Positions 32,642 to 40,201 of a stretch of 64,000 nucleotides of DNA are shown here, piece after piece. The DNA lies in the NCBI RefSeq assembly GCF_025642155.1, contig NZ_CP106800.1, forward strand, positions 32,072-96,071, written 5' to 3'. Within the stretch, counting starts at the first letter, position 1. Every line of letters starts with the position of its first letter. The notes beneath the pieces were generated by a model, which saw nothing but the letters and a program-made list of their open reading frames with translations, had not been told where the DNA came from and ran no database searches. Source of the stretch: Streptomyces sp. HUAS 15-9. GTDB taxonomy: Bacteria; Actinomycetota; Actinomycetes; Streptomycetales; Streptomycetaceae. Both the position numbers and the translations under genes were made by a program.

Positions 32642-33544
32642 ATGCCGAAGAAGCGTAAGAAGAACCGCAAGGCGCCCCGGCAGAACAGCCCCAGGCGAAG
32701 CACTTCCCCGCAGCAGGCAGGTGCGCAGCCCGCCGACGGGGAAGCCGATTGGGAAAGCCTTCCCGATGAGGACTTCGACCCGCTCAGCGCCCTGGCCGAC
32801 CGGTATCCGACTCCGGCTGACGCAGTGAAGGCCGTCCAGGCCGGCGAGCCGGTGGAGTGGATCGGCGACGTTGAGGGCGCCACGATGCGCCACCGTGTCC
32901 TCCTCGCCGACAACGGTGAAGCCGTAGTCGAGCAGGCCGTCTTCCTCGACGGCACCCTGGAGCAGATGGTGCTGTGCGCAGCGCACCAGGCCGGCGAGCA
33001 CGGCAGGGACCAACTGCACACGGGCGTGCTCGCCGCTCTCGCCGCCCTGCACACGGTGATCCGGCCGATTGTGGAAGCCGGCGTCCGTAAGGTCCGTCCC
33101 GACTACACCGCTGCCGTACTTGAGTCCTTCCACGAGGCGCCCGAACCGAACGGTCCGGGCACACCGGTGTTCGGATGGCGTACCTTCCACAGCGTCGGCC
33201 CGGACACCACCTGGGACGACACGATCGACACGGCCACCTGGAACAGCTCCACCATGATGTCCGGCTTGGTCGGGGACTCGGACGACGTACCCGAGCTCCA
33301 ACCTCCCCAGCTGGCCCGGCTGCTGCACGACCATGGCGTCCCGGTCATCCTCTGCGCCAACTGCGGCGACCCCATCACCGACCGTCACCCACGATGGAGC
33401 GGTGTCTGGGTCTCGCCCAGCAACGACAGCGGGCCACTGTGTGAGGCTCCCGTCCCTGCACTGCAGCGCCCGGCTCCCAGGCTCGGGTGGCTCACCGACG
33501 CAGAGTTCTGCTACCCGCACCAACCCGCACCCGTGGGCGACTGA
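32642..33544 (+). CDS. Hypothetical protein, 300 aa
   Basis: It starts at ATG 32642 (GGAGACC upstream). A very basic N-terminus (MPKKRKKNRKAPRQNSPRRS) is followed by an acidic segment, then an alpha/beta body (TMRHRVLLADNGEAVVEQAV, VFGWRTFHSVGPDTTWDDTI) and a Cys pair (ILCANCGDPITDRH, EFCYPH). The basic tail could bind nucleic acid. No family recognised. It ends at a strong terminator. Confidence 0.55.
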   Translation: MPKKRKKNRKAPRQNSPRRSTSPQQAGAQPADGEADWESLPDEDFDPLSALADRYPTPADAVKAVQAGEPVEWIGDVEGATMRHRVLLADNGEAVVEQAVFLDGTLEQMVLCAAHQAGEHGRDQLHTGVLAALAALHTVIRPIVEAGVRKVRPDYTAAVLESFHEAPEPNGPGTPVFGWRTFHSVGPDTTWDDTIDTATWNSSTMMSGLVGDSDDVPELQPPQLARLLHDHGVPVILCANCGDPITDRHPRWSGVWVSPSNDSGPLCEAPVPALQRPAPRLGWLTDAEFCYPHQPAPVGD

Positions 33545-33555
33545 CGACGTGCCAA

Positions 33556-33607
33556 GACGCCGCGGGGCAGGGGCCAGCCGAAGCGCCGGGACCTGCCCCG
33601 CGGCGTC
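33556..33607. terminator. Strong bidirectional terminator
   Basis: A 16-bp perfect inverted repeat (33556-33571, GACGCCGCGGGGCAGG; 33592-33607) lies between convergent genes ending at 33544 and 33613. Confidence 0.75.
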
Positions 33608-33612
33608 ACCGG

Positions 33613-35406
33613 CTATCGCAGTGGAGCCGCTCCCAGGGCAGGGGCGAGATCTTGGATGCCGTCGAGCAGTTCCCCAAAAGTGATCTTTTCGTCCGTGGGG
33701 CCGTAGTCGAGGGCCTGGAGCAGGGCGGTCCATCGTTGCGGCTGGGTGCCACAGAGGGCGAGCAGGTGGGGCAGGGCGAGGTCGGGCTCGCTGCGGGTGA
33801 GGATCTCGTCTGCGGGCAGCTGGCGCAGGTGATCGAGGGTGCGGTGGCGGGAGTCCAGGACGGCACGGTAGACGTCCCGGCGTGACCAGAACCCTTCGGA
33901 CTCGGGAGCGTCGAGCCAGGACTGCAGGACAGCGGCCGGGTCGGGGTGGCGGTCGAGCTCCTCGTCGGTGAGCAGCCGCAGCACGGCTTCGTTGGTGTCG
34001 GCCGGGGCAAGGGCGGCCGCGGCCGTGTGCAGCCACTCGGGGACGTCGTTCTGGTGGCAGAGCCAGGCAAGTTCGAGCGGGTGCAGCCCGGGGAGGGTAT
34101 CGGTGACCGCGGCGCGCGGGGTGTGCCGGTTGCCGGCGAGTGCGGTCAGCGCGGCGACGCGCCGGTGCTGGTAGTTGTGCTCCAGGAGGCGGACCGGACT
34201 GAGCAGGTCGGTGCCGTCGGTGACGCGGGACAGGCGGGGGCTGGGCGGGGTGGAGACGACGGCGGGCTGTTCCAGCGTGGCCAGCAGGGCGCAGGCCTTG
34301 GCCAGGTGGGCGGGGCTGGTGCTGAGCAGGGCCAGGTCCTCGGCAATCGCGACGGCCCGGTGCTTGCGGTCGTCGTTGCGCGGTGGGGTGAGCAGGCGGC
34401 CGCGGCGGACACATTCGTCGGCGGCCGCCTGCAGCTGGGTGGCTGCGATGTCGGTGAGACGGGGGTTGTAGCGGACCCGGTTGGCGATGTGGTGGAGCCG
34501 GTGGCGGGCGTTCACGCTCGGCTTGGGCAGGCCGGCCATCTCCGGCAGGCACAGGGCGGGCAGGCAGGCCCGCAGCAGGGCGGTGTCGAGCGCCGGCTCC
34601 GGCTCGGGCTGCTCGGCCGGGCTGTCGTCCGTGTCTCCGGTGAGGGAGGAGCTGCTGGCCGCTATCATGCGGCTGCGTCGGGACTCGACTTCGGCCTGGT
34701 CCAGCAGGAGGTGCTGGACGGCGGTGCCGAGGGTGGGGTGTTCGACCAGGTCGTGCCAGCGCTCGGGGCAGGTCGCGAGGATGCGCCAGGGAGCGCCTTC
34801 GCCGAACTCGTGGGGCAGGCCCCGGTCGACACGTTGCGCGAACTGCCATTCCTCGTGCTGCGGGTCCTTCAGCAGCCGGGCGAGCGGGGTGAGGGCGTGC
34901 TCCAGGACCGCGTCGAAGAGCGCCGGGGGGATAGGAGGGGCCGGTTCGGCGTCCGGCCGGTACAGGTGGCGGTTGGGCTCCCAGTCGGTGACGACGTCCT
35001 CGAGGTCGGTGTCGTGCATGCCGGGCAGCAGGCCGATCGCGGCGTCGACCTGGTCGGGGTGGCGGGCCAGGCCGATGACCAGGCCCGGCGTCGGGCGGTG
35101 GGTGCGCAGGATCGTCGGCAGGTCGCCGGCCACAACGACGCCCTGGCCGGCGAGTTCGGCGAGCTGCTTGTCGTCGGCCTGCTGAAGGAGTTGGCGGCGC
35201 AGTCCGGGGCGGGTGACGCGGCTGAGCAGGGCCGGCAGTGCGTCCGCGAGGGCCTTGGCGCGGCGCTCTTCGCCGCGGCTGTCGACGCCGTAGGGGGCCA
35301 GGGAGGTCGAGCACAGTGCCTCGATCACCGTGGGCAGTGCCTCGTCCGGCAATGCGTCGCTCACGGCGAGCTGCTGCCACAGCCAGTACGTCCCGGCGTT
35401 CACCAT
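33613..35406 (-). CDS. Large helical-repeat protein, 597 aa
   Basis: It starts at ATG 35406 (GGGGAGG upstream). Almost entirely helical, with repeated units such as RVTRPGLRRQLLQQADDKQL, DLPTILRTHRPTPGLVIGLA, NRVRYNPRLTDIAATQLQAA and VLRLLTDEELDRHPDPAAVL, suggesting a HEAT/ARM-like solenoid. There is no enzyme motif or membrane segment. In cargo regions such proteins can be sensors or scaffolds of defence modules; here that is only a guess. Monocistronic, with its own terminator. Confidence 0.55.
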   Translation of the reverse strand: MVNAGTYWLWQQLAVSDALPDEALPTVIEALCSTSLAPYGVDSRGEERRAKALADALPALLSRVTRPGLRRQLLQQADDKQLAELAGQGVVVAGDLPTILRTHRPTPGLVIGLARHPDQVDAAIGLLPGMHDTDLEDVVTDWEPNRHLYRPDAEPAPPIPPALFDAVLEHALTPLARLLKDPQHEEWQFAQRVDRGLPHEFGEGAPWRILATCPERWHDLVEHPTLGTAVQHLLLDQAEVESRRSRMIAASSSSLTGDTDDSPAEQPEPEPALDTALLRACLPALCLPEMAGLPKPSVNARHRLHHIANRVRYNPRLTDIAATQLQAAADECVRRGRLLTPPRNDDRKHRAVAIAEDLALLSTSPAHLAKACALLATLEQPAVVSTPPSPRLSRVTDGTDLLSPVRLLEHNYQHRRVAALTALAGNRHTPRAAVTDTLPGLHPLELAWLCHQNDVPEWLHTAAAALAPADTNEAVLRLLTDEELDRHPDPAAVLQSWLDAPESEGFWSRRDVYRAVLDSRHRTLDHLRQLPADEILTRSEPDLALPHLLALCGTQPQRWTALLQALDYGPTDEKITFGELLDGIQDLAPALGAAPLR

Positions 35407-35439
35407 GCTCTTTGGCCCTCCCCGGCGCGTTGACTCGGC

Positions 35440-35695
35440 GTGACCGGCCGGTCACCGCCGTTCCTGGTGTGACCGTACGCGTGGCGCCCGCCCACCGGCC
35501 CGGGTTTGGCGAAATGCCCGGATCGTCAACCGCGCAGTTCGCGCTGGGCTCGGTCGCGGAGCGCTGCGGGGCCAGCATGGCCTCGAGGACCACGCATTTG
35601 CGCTGGGTTCCGGCCGGCGATTTGGTGTCGTCGAGGACGCCCTGGAGGACGCCCTGTTCGATCTGGGCAAGCGGGGTGCGTTCACGTCGGTTCAT
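35440..35695 (-). pseudogene. Remnant of an AbiTii-like gene
   Basis: Read leftward from ATG 35695, MNRRERTPLAQIEQGVLQGV and LDDTKSPAGTQRKCVVLEAM resemble the N-terminal start of AbiTii-domain proteins (an abortive-infection-linked domain). The similarity stops after ~40 residues, and the frame then runs out of register into the next gene. The 16-bp palindrome GTGACCGGCCGGTCAC (35440-35455) marks the boundary. Confidence 0.4.
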
Positions 35696-35820
35696 GACTG
35701 CATTGCGCGAGGTCCCGACCGATACCACTTCCCCCGCCTGTGCGGTCATAGGGCTATTGCCGCAGGTAGGCGCGCCGTCCTGCGGGGCCGCGGGGTGGTG
35801 AACACACCCGGCTGGAATGT

Positions 35821-35857
35821 GGGTATTTTCTGGGCATCAAAGCGGGTATTTTGTGGG
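35821..35857 (+). promoter_or_regulatory. Paired direct repeats upstream of the synthetase-like operon
   Basis: GGGTATTTTCTGGG (35821-35834) and GGGTATTTTGTGGG (35844-35857) are 23 bp apart, unusually AT-rich for the window, and end about 20 bp before ATG 35878. A regulator-binding site is likely. Confidence 0.5.
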
Positions 35858-35877
35858 TAAGACCTGAAGGAGGTCTC

Positions 35878-36777
35878 ATGCCCACCGATGCCAAGACGCT
35901 GGCGGTCGAGCTGCGTCGCCTGTTGCGCCGGGGACTGCCGGTCGATCCTGCCGCCGTCGGCGGCGAGCTGCTGGACCTGCCCGGTGTCGTGGCGCGGGCT
36001 CACGGTTCGAACGATCTGGCCGTGCGCGCCCACGCCCTGGACGGGATGCTGCGCGGGCAGCTGGCCCGCCTGCCGCATGCCCCTCTCGCCCCGGCCGCCC
36101 GGCTGCTGTTCGGCGCAGTCCCCGCCACGGCGGGCGTGACGCTGACGGCCCGCCGGGCGGAGGCCGCCAAGGTCTCCGGTTACGAGGTGCACCACTTCCG
36201 CAAGCACATCGAGCCCCGCATCTGCACCCTGCTCGCCGAACAGCTGCTGGCCGACGCCCAGGCGTTCGCGGCCGCGCACGCGGCCGCGCCCCGTCTGTCG
36301 CCGGAAGCGGGCTCGCTGCGGCTGCCAGCGGACGTGTTCGCCTGGGAGGTCGCCGAACACGAGGAAGCGCTGTGCGAGCTGTGGTCGAGGCTGTACGCGC
36401 TGCGGGCTGCACTGCTGAGAACGGCGCGACTGGCGAGCATGGATGACGCCGTTCCGCCGGAGGCTTCGGATGAGGTGCTGTGGCGGTACGTGGCACTGAG
36501 GGCAGCCATCGCTCGCTACCGCGCTGCCTACGGCCCTGTCCTGCTGCCCGCTGACACCGCCCCGGTTGCTCCGGCCGACCTGGAGAAGCTGGCCGGGCCC
36601 CTGCCCCAACTGCCCCCGACCGACCTGGCGTTGCTGTCCGCCCTCCCCGTGACGGCCGATTGGCAGGCCTTCACCGCTCGGCTCGGTGAGACGGGCGACG
36701 GCGTGCGGATCCGTGACGCCTGGCACGAGGCCCTGATCGAGCAGTTGACCGACACCACCGCAAGGAGAACCGCGTGA
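35878..36777 (+). CDS. Helical hypothetical protein, first gene of the synthetase-like operon
   Basis: 299 aa from ATG 35878 (GAAGGAGG upstream). Helical throughout: LAVELRRLLRRGLPVDPAAV, GYEVHHFRKHIEPRICTLLA, DVFAWEVAEHEEALCELWSR. It has no enzyme motif; GYEVHHFRKHIEPRI is common to small Streptomyces regulatory and effector modules. Its GTGA overlap with the P-loop gene and the 20-bp gap after that make the three genes one operon. Probably a partner or sensor subunit; function unknown. Confidence 0.55.
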   Translation: MPTDAKTLAVELRRLLRRGLPVDPAAVGGELLDLPGVVARAHGSNDLAVRAHALDGMLRGQLARLPHAPLAPAARLLFGAVPATAGVTLTARRAEAAKVSGYEVHHFRKHIEPRICTLLAEQLLADAQAFAAAHAAAPRLSPEAGSLRLPADVFAWEVAEHEEALCELWSRLYALRAALLRTARLASMDDAVPPEASDEVLWRYVALRAAIARYRAAYGPVLLPADTAPVAPADLEKLAGPLPQLPPTDLALLSALPVTADWQAFTARLGETGDGVRIRDAWHEALIEQLTDTTARRTA

Positions 36778-37340
36778 GCACACCACATCCGCCCCGCCGC
36801 TTCGTCATCACCGGCGGCCCCTCTTCCGGGAAGGAGGCGGTCTTCGACGAGCTGCACAAGCGCGGTCTGCCCGCCTCCACCGGTGAGATCGCCCGCGAGA
36901 TCTACCGCAAGCACCGTGACCGGCTCGGCCGCCATCTGCAGGTCAGCGACCGCCGCGAGTACTCCCGGGAGGTCCTGGAGGGCTTCGTTGCCGAGTACTG
37001 CGCTCACAAGGCCGGCGACCGGTTCTACAACCGCGGCATCCCCGACGGCTACGGCTGGGACGCCTTCTTCGGCCTGGGCCCCTACCCGGAGCTGGAGGAA
37101 GCCGCCCGTACCTACCGCTACGACACCGTGTTCGTCCTGGACGCCCTGGACGACTTCACCACCGCCGACGACGTGGTCTGGGCCCGCGAACGCGAGATCG
37201 CCCGGGTCCACCAGCTGATCATCCAGGGCTACTACGACGCCGGATACCGGCCGATCTTCGTGCCCGTCGACTCCGCCCCGGCGCGCGTCGACTTCATCCT
37301 CGCCCAGATCTCCGCCCCACCTGCCACCTCACACACCTGA
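36774..37340 (+). CDS. P-loop ATPase/kinase with altered Walker A
   Basis: 188 aa from GTG 36774. FVITGGPSSGKEAVFDELHK, then STGEIAREIYRKHRDRLGRH, FYNRGIPDGYGWDAFFGLGP and YRYDTVFVLDALDDFTTADD follow the AAA_28/NadR-kinase-like P-loop fold, with a late helix RVHQLIIQGYYDAGY. The Walker A carries Glu (GKE) in place of the usual Thr/Ser that binds magnesium, so ATP hydrolysis may be altered. Coupled to both neighbours. Confidence 0.65.
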   Translation: MSTPHPPRRFVITGGPSSGKEAVFDELHKRGLPASTGEIAREIYRKHRDRLGRHLQVSDRREYSREVLEGFVAEYCAHKAGDRFYNRGIPDGYGWDAFFGLGPYPELEEAARTYRYDTVFVLDALDDFTTADDVVWAREREIARVHQLIIQGYYDAGYRPIFVPVDSAPARVDFILAQISAPPATSHT

Positions 37341-37360
37341 CCTCACCCGGGGGAAGACCG

Positions 37361-38797
37361 ATGACAACAACGCCGTTGCTCGTCTCGCCCAACAACGTCA
37401 CCGCCAACTGCATGGCCCGCGCGGTCGACCTGATCCGTCCCCGGATCCAGGCCACCAAGCCGCAGAACGTGGTCTTCAGCGTCGGCACCCAGATCAACGG
37501 CACCCCGCACCTGGGGACCTCGCTGGTGCAGACCGCCGCGTTCCTCCTCGCCCAGGCCGTGCGCAGGAACTTCGGGATCGACGCCACCGTGCGCTTCGGG
37601 GCCCTAGACAACGCCCCGCACGAGATCCGGCTGGACCCCGAGACCCACCACGCCTACCAGATCACCTACTTCCACGCCCTGGGCGCGGACGGCGTCGCCG
37701 ACATGATCGGCAAGTACTACCGCAACTTCTTCGACAGCCTCGCCGACGCCACGGGCATCGACTACGAAGTCCACACCTACACCCAGCAGCAGGCCGACCC
37801 CGCCTACCGGCTCGGCTTCCTCGCCACGCTGGAGCGCCTCGAGGAGATCCGCTGGGCCCTGGCCCCCTCCCACGGCATCGTCCACGTCCGGCTGCCCTGC
37901 CCCACCTGCGGCTGGGCTGAAAAACGCGCGGAACGCACCCGGCTGGACATACACGGTTCCGGCGGCGCCGTATTCAAGGCTGTGTGCACCGACCACGGCC
38001 CCTATGAGGTCCTGGTCACCCCCGACCGGCCCGAGCCGTACATCGACCTCGCCACGCTCTACCGCAACCTCGTCAAAGAGCGCCTGCCCGCACCGCCGCG
38101 CACCCTCAACGTCATGGTCAAGGGCGGCGACTGGGCCTACGGCTGCCAGCTGGTCGACGAGGCCTTCGCCGCCCTGCCCGGCCCCGGCGCCCCGCCACGC
38201 ATCTTCACGCCGATGGTGCTCACCGACACCGGCGCCAAGCTGTCAAAATCGCTGATCCGCGAGGGCACCGTGCCCCCGCCGCCCGGCGCCCGCCCGTGGA
38301 TGCTCGACGCCACCGCCTGGGACGGCAGCGTCGACGACTACGTCGACGCCATGGTCTGGCTGGTCGGCGTCATGCTCGCCGACCCCAAGCACTTCTACCG
38401 CTCCTACACCACCCAGGAGATCGACCGCCTCATGACCCGCCACACCGCAGCCCCCGCCCAGCCCCGCGCCCGGCACATGAACCTCTACCGCCGCTACTTC
38501 GACCTGGTCGCCTCCGGCCGTAAAACGATCGAGGTCCGCGTCCAGTACGCCAACCTGCGCAACCTCGCCGCCGGCCAGCACATCAAGTTCGCCTGCGGGC
38601 AGGACGAATGCCTGGTCCGCGTCGTCCGCGTCGCCCGCTACGCCTCCTTCGAGGAGATGCTCGACACCGAAGGGCCGGAGAACGTCAACCCCGACTCTCC
38701 GCGCGAGCAGCAGCTGACGAACATCCGCCGTATCTACGGCCCGGAGAAGGAGGCCTTGGGCGTCCTCGCCATCGAGATCGAACGCGTCACCGCCTGA
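37361..38797 (+). CDS. Class I aminoacyl-tRNA-synthetase-like protein fused to an ASCH domain
   Basis: 478 aa from ATG 37361. NVVFSVGTQINGTPHLGTSL holds a HIGH-like motif (HLGT, residues 50-53). LTDTGAKLSKSLIREG holds KLSKS (293-297), matching the KMSKS loop of class I synthetases in the style of LysRS-I. CPTCGW (180-185) and CTDHG (209-213) may bind zinc. There is no anticodon-binding domain; instead residues ~373-478 (MNLYRRYFDLVASGRKTIEV, LAAGQHIKFACGQDECLVRV) form an ASCH RNA-binding-like domain. Probable activity: nucleotidyl transfer or aminoacyl activation on a tRNA or nucleotide. Not a housekeeping LysRS. Confidence 0.7.
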   Translation: MTTTPLLVSPNNVTANCMARAVDLIRPRIQATKPQNVVFSVGTQINGTPHLGTSLVQTAAFLLAQAVRRNFGIDATVRFGALDNAPHEIRLDPETHHAYQITYFHALGADGVADMIGKYYRNFFDSLADATGIDYEVHTYTQQQADPAYRLGFLATLERLEEIRWALAPSHGIVHVRLPCPTCGWAEKRAERTRLDIHGSGGAVFKAVCTDHGPYEVLVTPDRPEPYIDLATLYRNLVKERLPAPPRTLNVMVKGGDWAYGCQLVDEAFAALPGPGAPPRIFTPMVLTDTGAKLSKSLIREGTVPPPPGARPWMLDATAWDGSVDDYVDAMVWLVGVMLADPKHFYRSYTTQEIDRLMTRHTAAPAQPRARHMNLYRRYFDLVASGRKTIEVRVQYANLRNLAAGQHIKFACGQDECLVRVVRVARYASFEEMLDTEGPENVNPDSPREQQLTNIRRIYGPEKEALGVLAIEIERVTA

Positions 38798-38809
38798 CCG
38801 CGTACACAA

Positions 38810-38854
38810 AGGCGCCCTGTCCCCGGCATTCCAGCTGCCGGGGACAGGGCGCCT
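38810..38854. terminator. Strong bidirectional terminator
   Basis: A 19-bp perfect inverted repeat (38810-38828 with 38836-38854, loop TTCCAGC) lies between convergent genes ending at 38797 and 38884. Confidence 0.8.
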
Positions 38855-38883
38855 CGCATGCTAACCGCGCCTGACCATCGTCG

Positions 38884-39111
38884 TCAGCGGCGGATATGGA
38901 CGGTCACATTGACGATCGCGCCGCCGGCGAAGACCGTGCCGCCGAACCAGGCCACAGCCGTGATCTGCTCCGTGTGTCCAAAGGCGGCCAGCAGGCAGAT
39001 CGCGACCATTGCCAATAGTGCAGTGAGGGCAGGCGCCGTCTGGCCGACGCGGGCAAGACGGGACGCCGGTCTCACTGATGTACTGTTTCGCGGTGTCGCT
39101 TCAGGATTCAT
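38884..39111 (-). CDS. Small two-helix membrane protein, 75 aa
   Basis: It starts at ATG 39111. A polar N-terminus (MNPEATPRNSTSVRPASRLA) is followed by two membrane helices (about 27-45 and 51-72) and a tail VTVHIRR. The ribosome site is weak. No family recognised. Confidence 0.5.
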   Translation of the reverse strand: MNPEATPRNSTSVRPASRLARVGQTAPALTALLAMVAICLLAAFGHTEQITAVAWFGGTVFAGGAIVNVTVHIRR

Positions 39112-39608
39112 CTCTCATGATTTCGCTCGTGCGGATGTGATCTCAGCGCGACACCGGGGAGTCCTCGGCCGTGCCCTGCGCCGTCCAAAGCTCGGGCATG
39201 ACCTCGGGGCTCCCCTTTGCGTGCCGGGACCACGATGGTCGGGCGGAGAGTACGTGCCCTGGCTTTGACCGCCACCCCCCGCGAAGAGATCCACGACGTA
39301 GAACTACACCGGCAGTTGACCGTGGACGCTTCGCTGCGCATCCTGCACCCACTGTCGGCGGGAAAGCCAATCCGGCACCCGTAGGAGTCGCAAGAACACC
39401 CTGGGGAGTCACACGAAATGCGGGCCGACAGGCGGTGCGGCTATCCCCAAGGCGGCTCGCTGATCTGCACGTTGGTCCTGCCGGCCTGCCATCTGCTCCG
39501 GCGTATGCAGACCCGGTTCGCGCAATTCGCTGCAACTTCGTGGCGCCCGCGTCCCGCGGCCCGTCAGGCTGGTCCTCGCATCTGACCGGCTGGACAGGGA
39601 GGACAGGC
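39112..39608. other. 497-bp spacer without a recognised gene
   Basis: Frames on both strands are GC-biased, low-complexity shadows without ribosome sites or motifs. It may hold the promoter of the 39609 gene. I see nothing else certain. Confidence 0.3.
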
Positions 39609-40172
39609 ATGACGGTCGCGGACAACCCGGTGGCGAGCGACGAAGACGTGCAGTCGGTACGCCGGTGGGTGCGGCTGTCGTGCACAGAGCCGGGCACCCA
39701 TCTGCCCGCCCTGGCCACGATCGCGCGGCAAGTCCAGCTGCCGACGGCCGTGGTCCGCTCCGCTCTGGAACAGCTCACCGCCGAAGGGCTGGTGACCCTC
39801 CACGATGGCTACCGCCTTTACAGCGTCGGCACGATGACCCCAACCGAGCGCGCCTACCGGCTCATCCGCGCCTCAATTCACCGCAGCTTCCTGCCGGGCG
39901 AGCGGTTCATGAACCGCGACGAGATCGCCCGCACGTTCGAGATCGGCACCAAGGAAGCCGCGGCCGCGGTGCGCCTGCTGGTGGCCGAAGGGCTGCTTGT
40001 GGGGCCGCGCGGGCAGTACGTCAACGAGTACAGCCCCCAGCAGCAGCGCCGGCGCGTGAAGCAGCTGCGCGAGCGCGCCAGCGATCTGCGCCGCGAGGCT
40101 CTCGAACTGATGAAGACGGCACGGGAGATTGAGCAGCAGATGGACGCCGACGACGGTGCGAAGGACACGTAG
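39609..40172 (+). CDS. Tandem winged-helix DNA-binding protein (GntR-like)
   Basis: 187 aa from ATG 39609 (GGGAGGACAGGC upstream). Two winged helices in series: residues ~15-75 (LATIARQVQLPTAVVRSALE, QLTAEGLVTLHDGYRLY) and ~82-145 (AYRLIRASIHRSFLPGERFM, KEAAAAVRLLVAEGLLVGPR), then a C-terminal helical coil. It lacks a ligand domain. Probable transcriptional regulator; it is convergent with the CoiA-like gene. Confidence 0.65.
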   Translation: MTVADNPVASDEDVQSVRRWVRLSCTEPGTHLPALATIARQVQLPTAVVRSALEQLTAEGLVTLHDGYRLYSVGTMTPTERAYRLIRASIHRSFLPGERFMNRDEIARTFEIGTKEAAAAVRLLVAEGLLVGPRGQYVNEYSPQQQRRRVKQLRERASDLRREALELMKTAREIEQQMDADDGAKDT

Positions 40173-40201
40173 CCCCGCCCGCAACGCCCGGCGCCCCACC
40201 G

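Noticed and set aside
32570..35749. A leftward reading frame of over 1000 codons
   Set aside because: It is low-complexity Pro/Arg/Ala text from a shifted frame of the real 33613-35406 gene and runs antisense to the real rightward gene at 32642-33544; such long shadow frames are usual at this GC content.
39171..39608. An N-terminal extension of the tandem winged-helix gene
   Set aside because: The upstream frame lacks motifs and the ribosome site GGGAGGAC is placed for ATG 39609.
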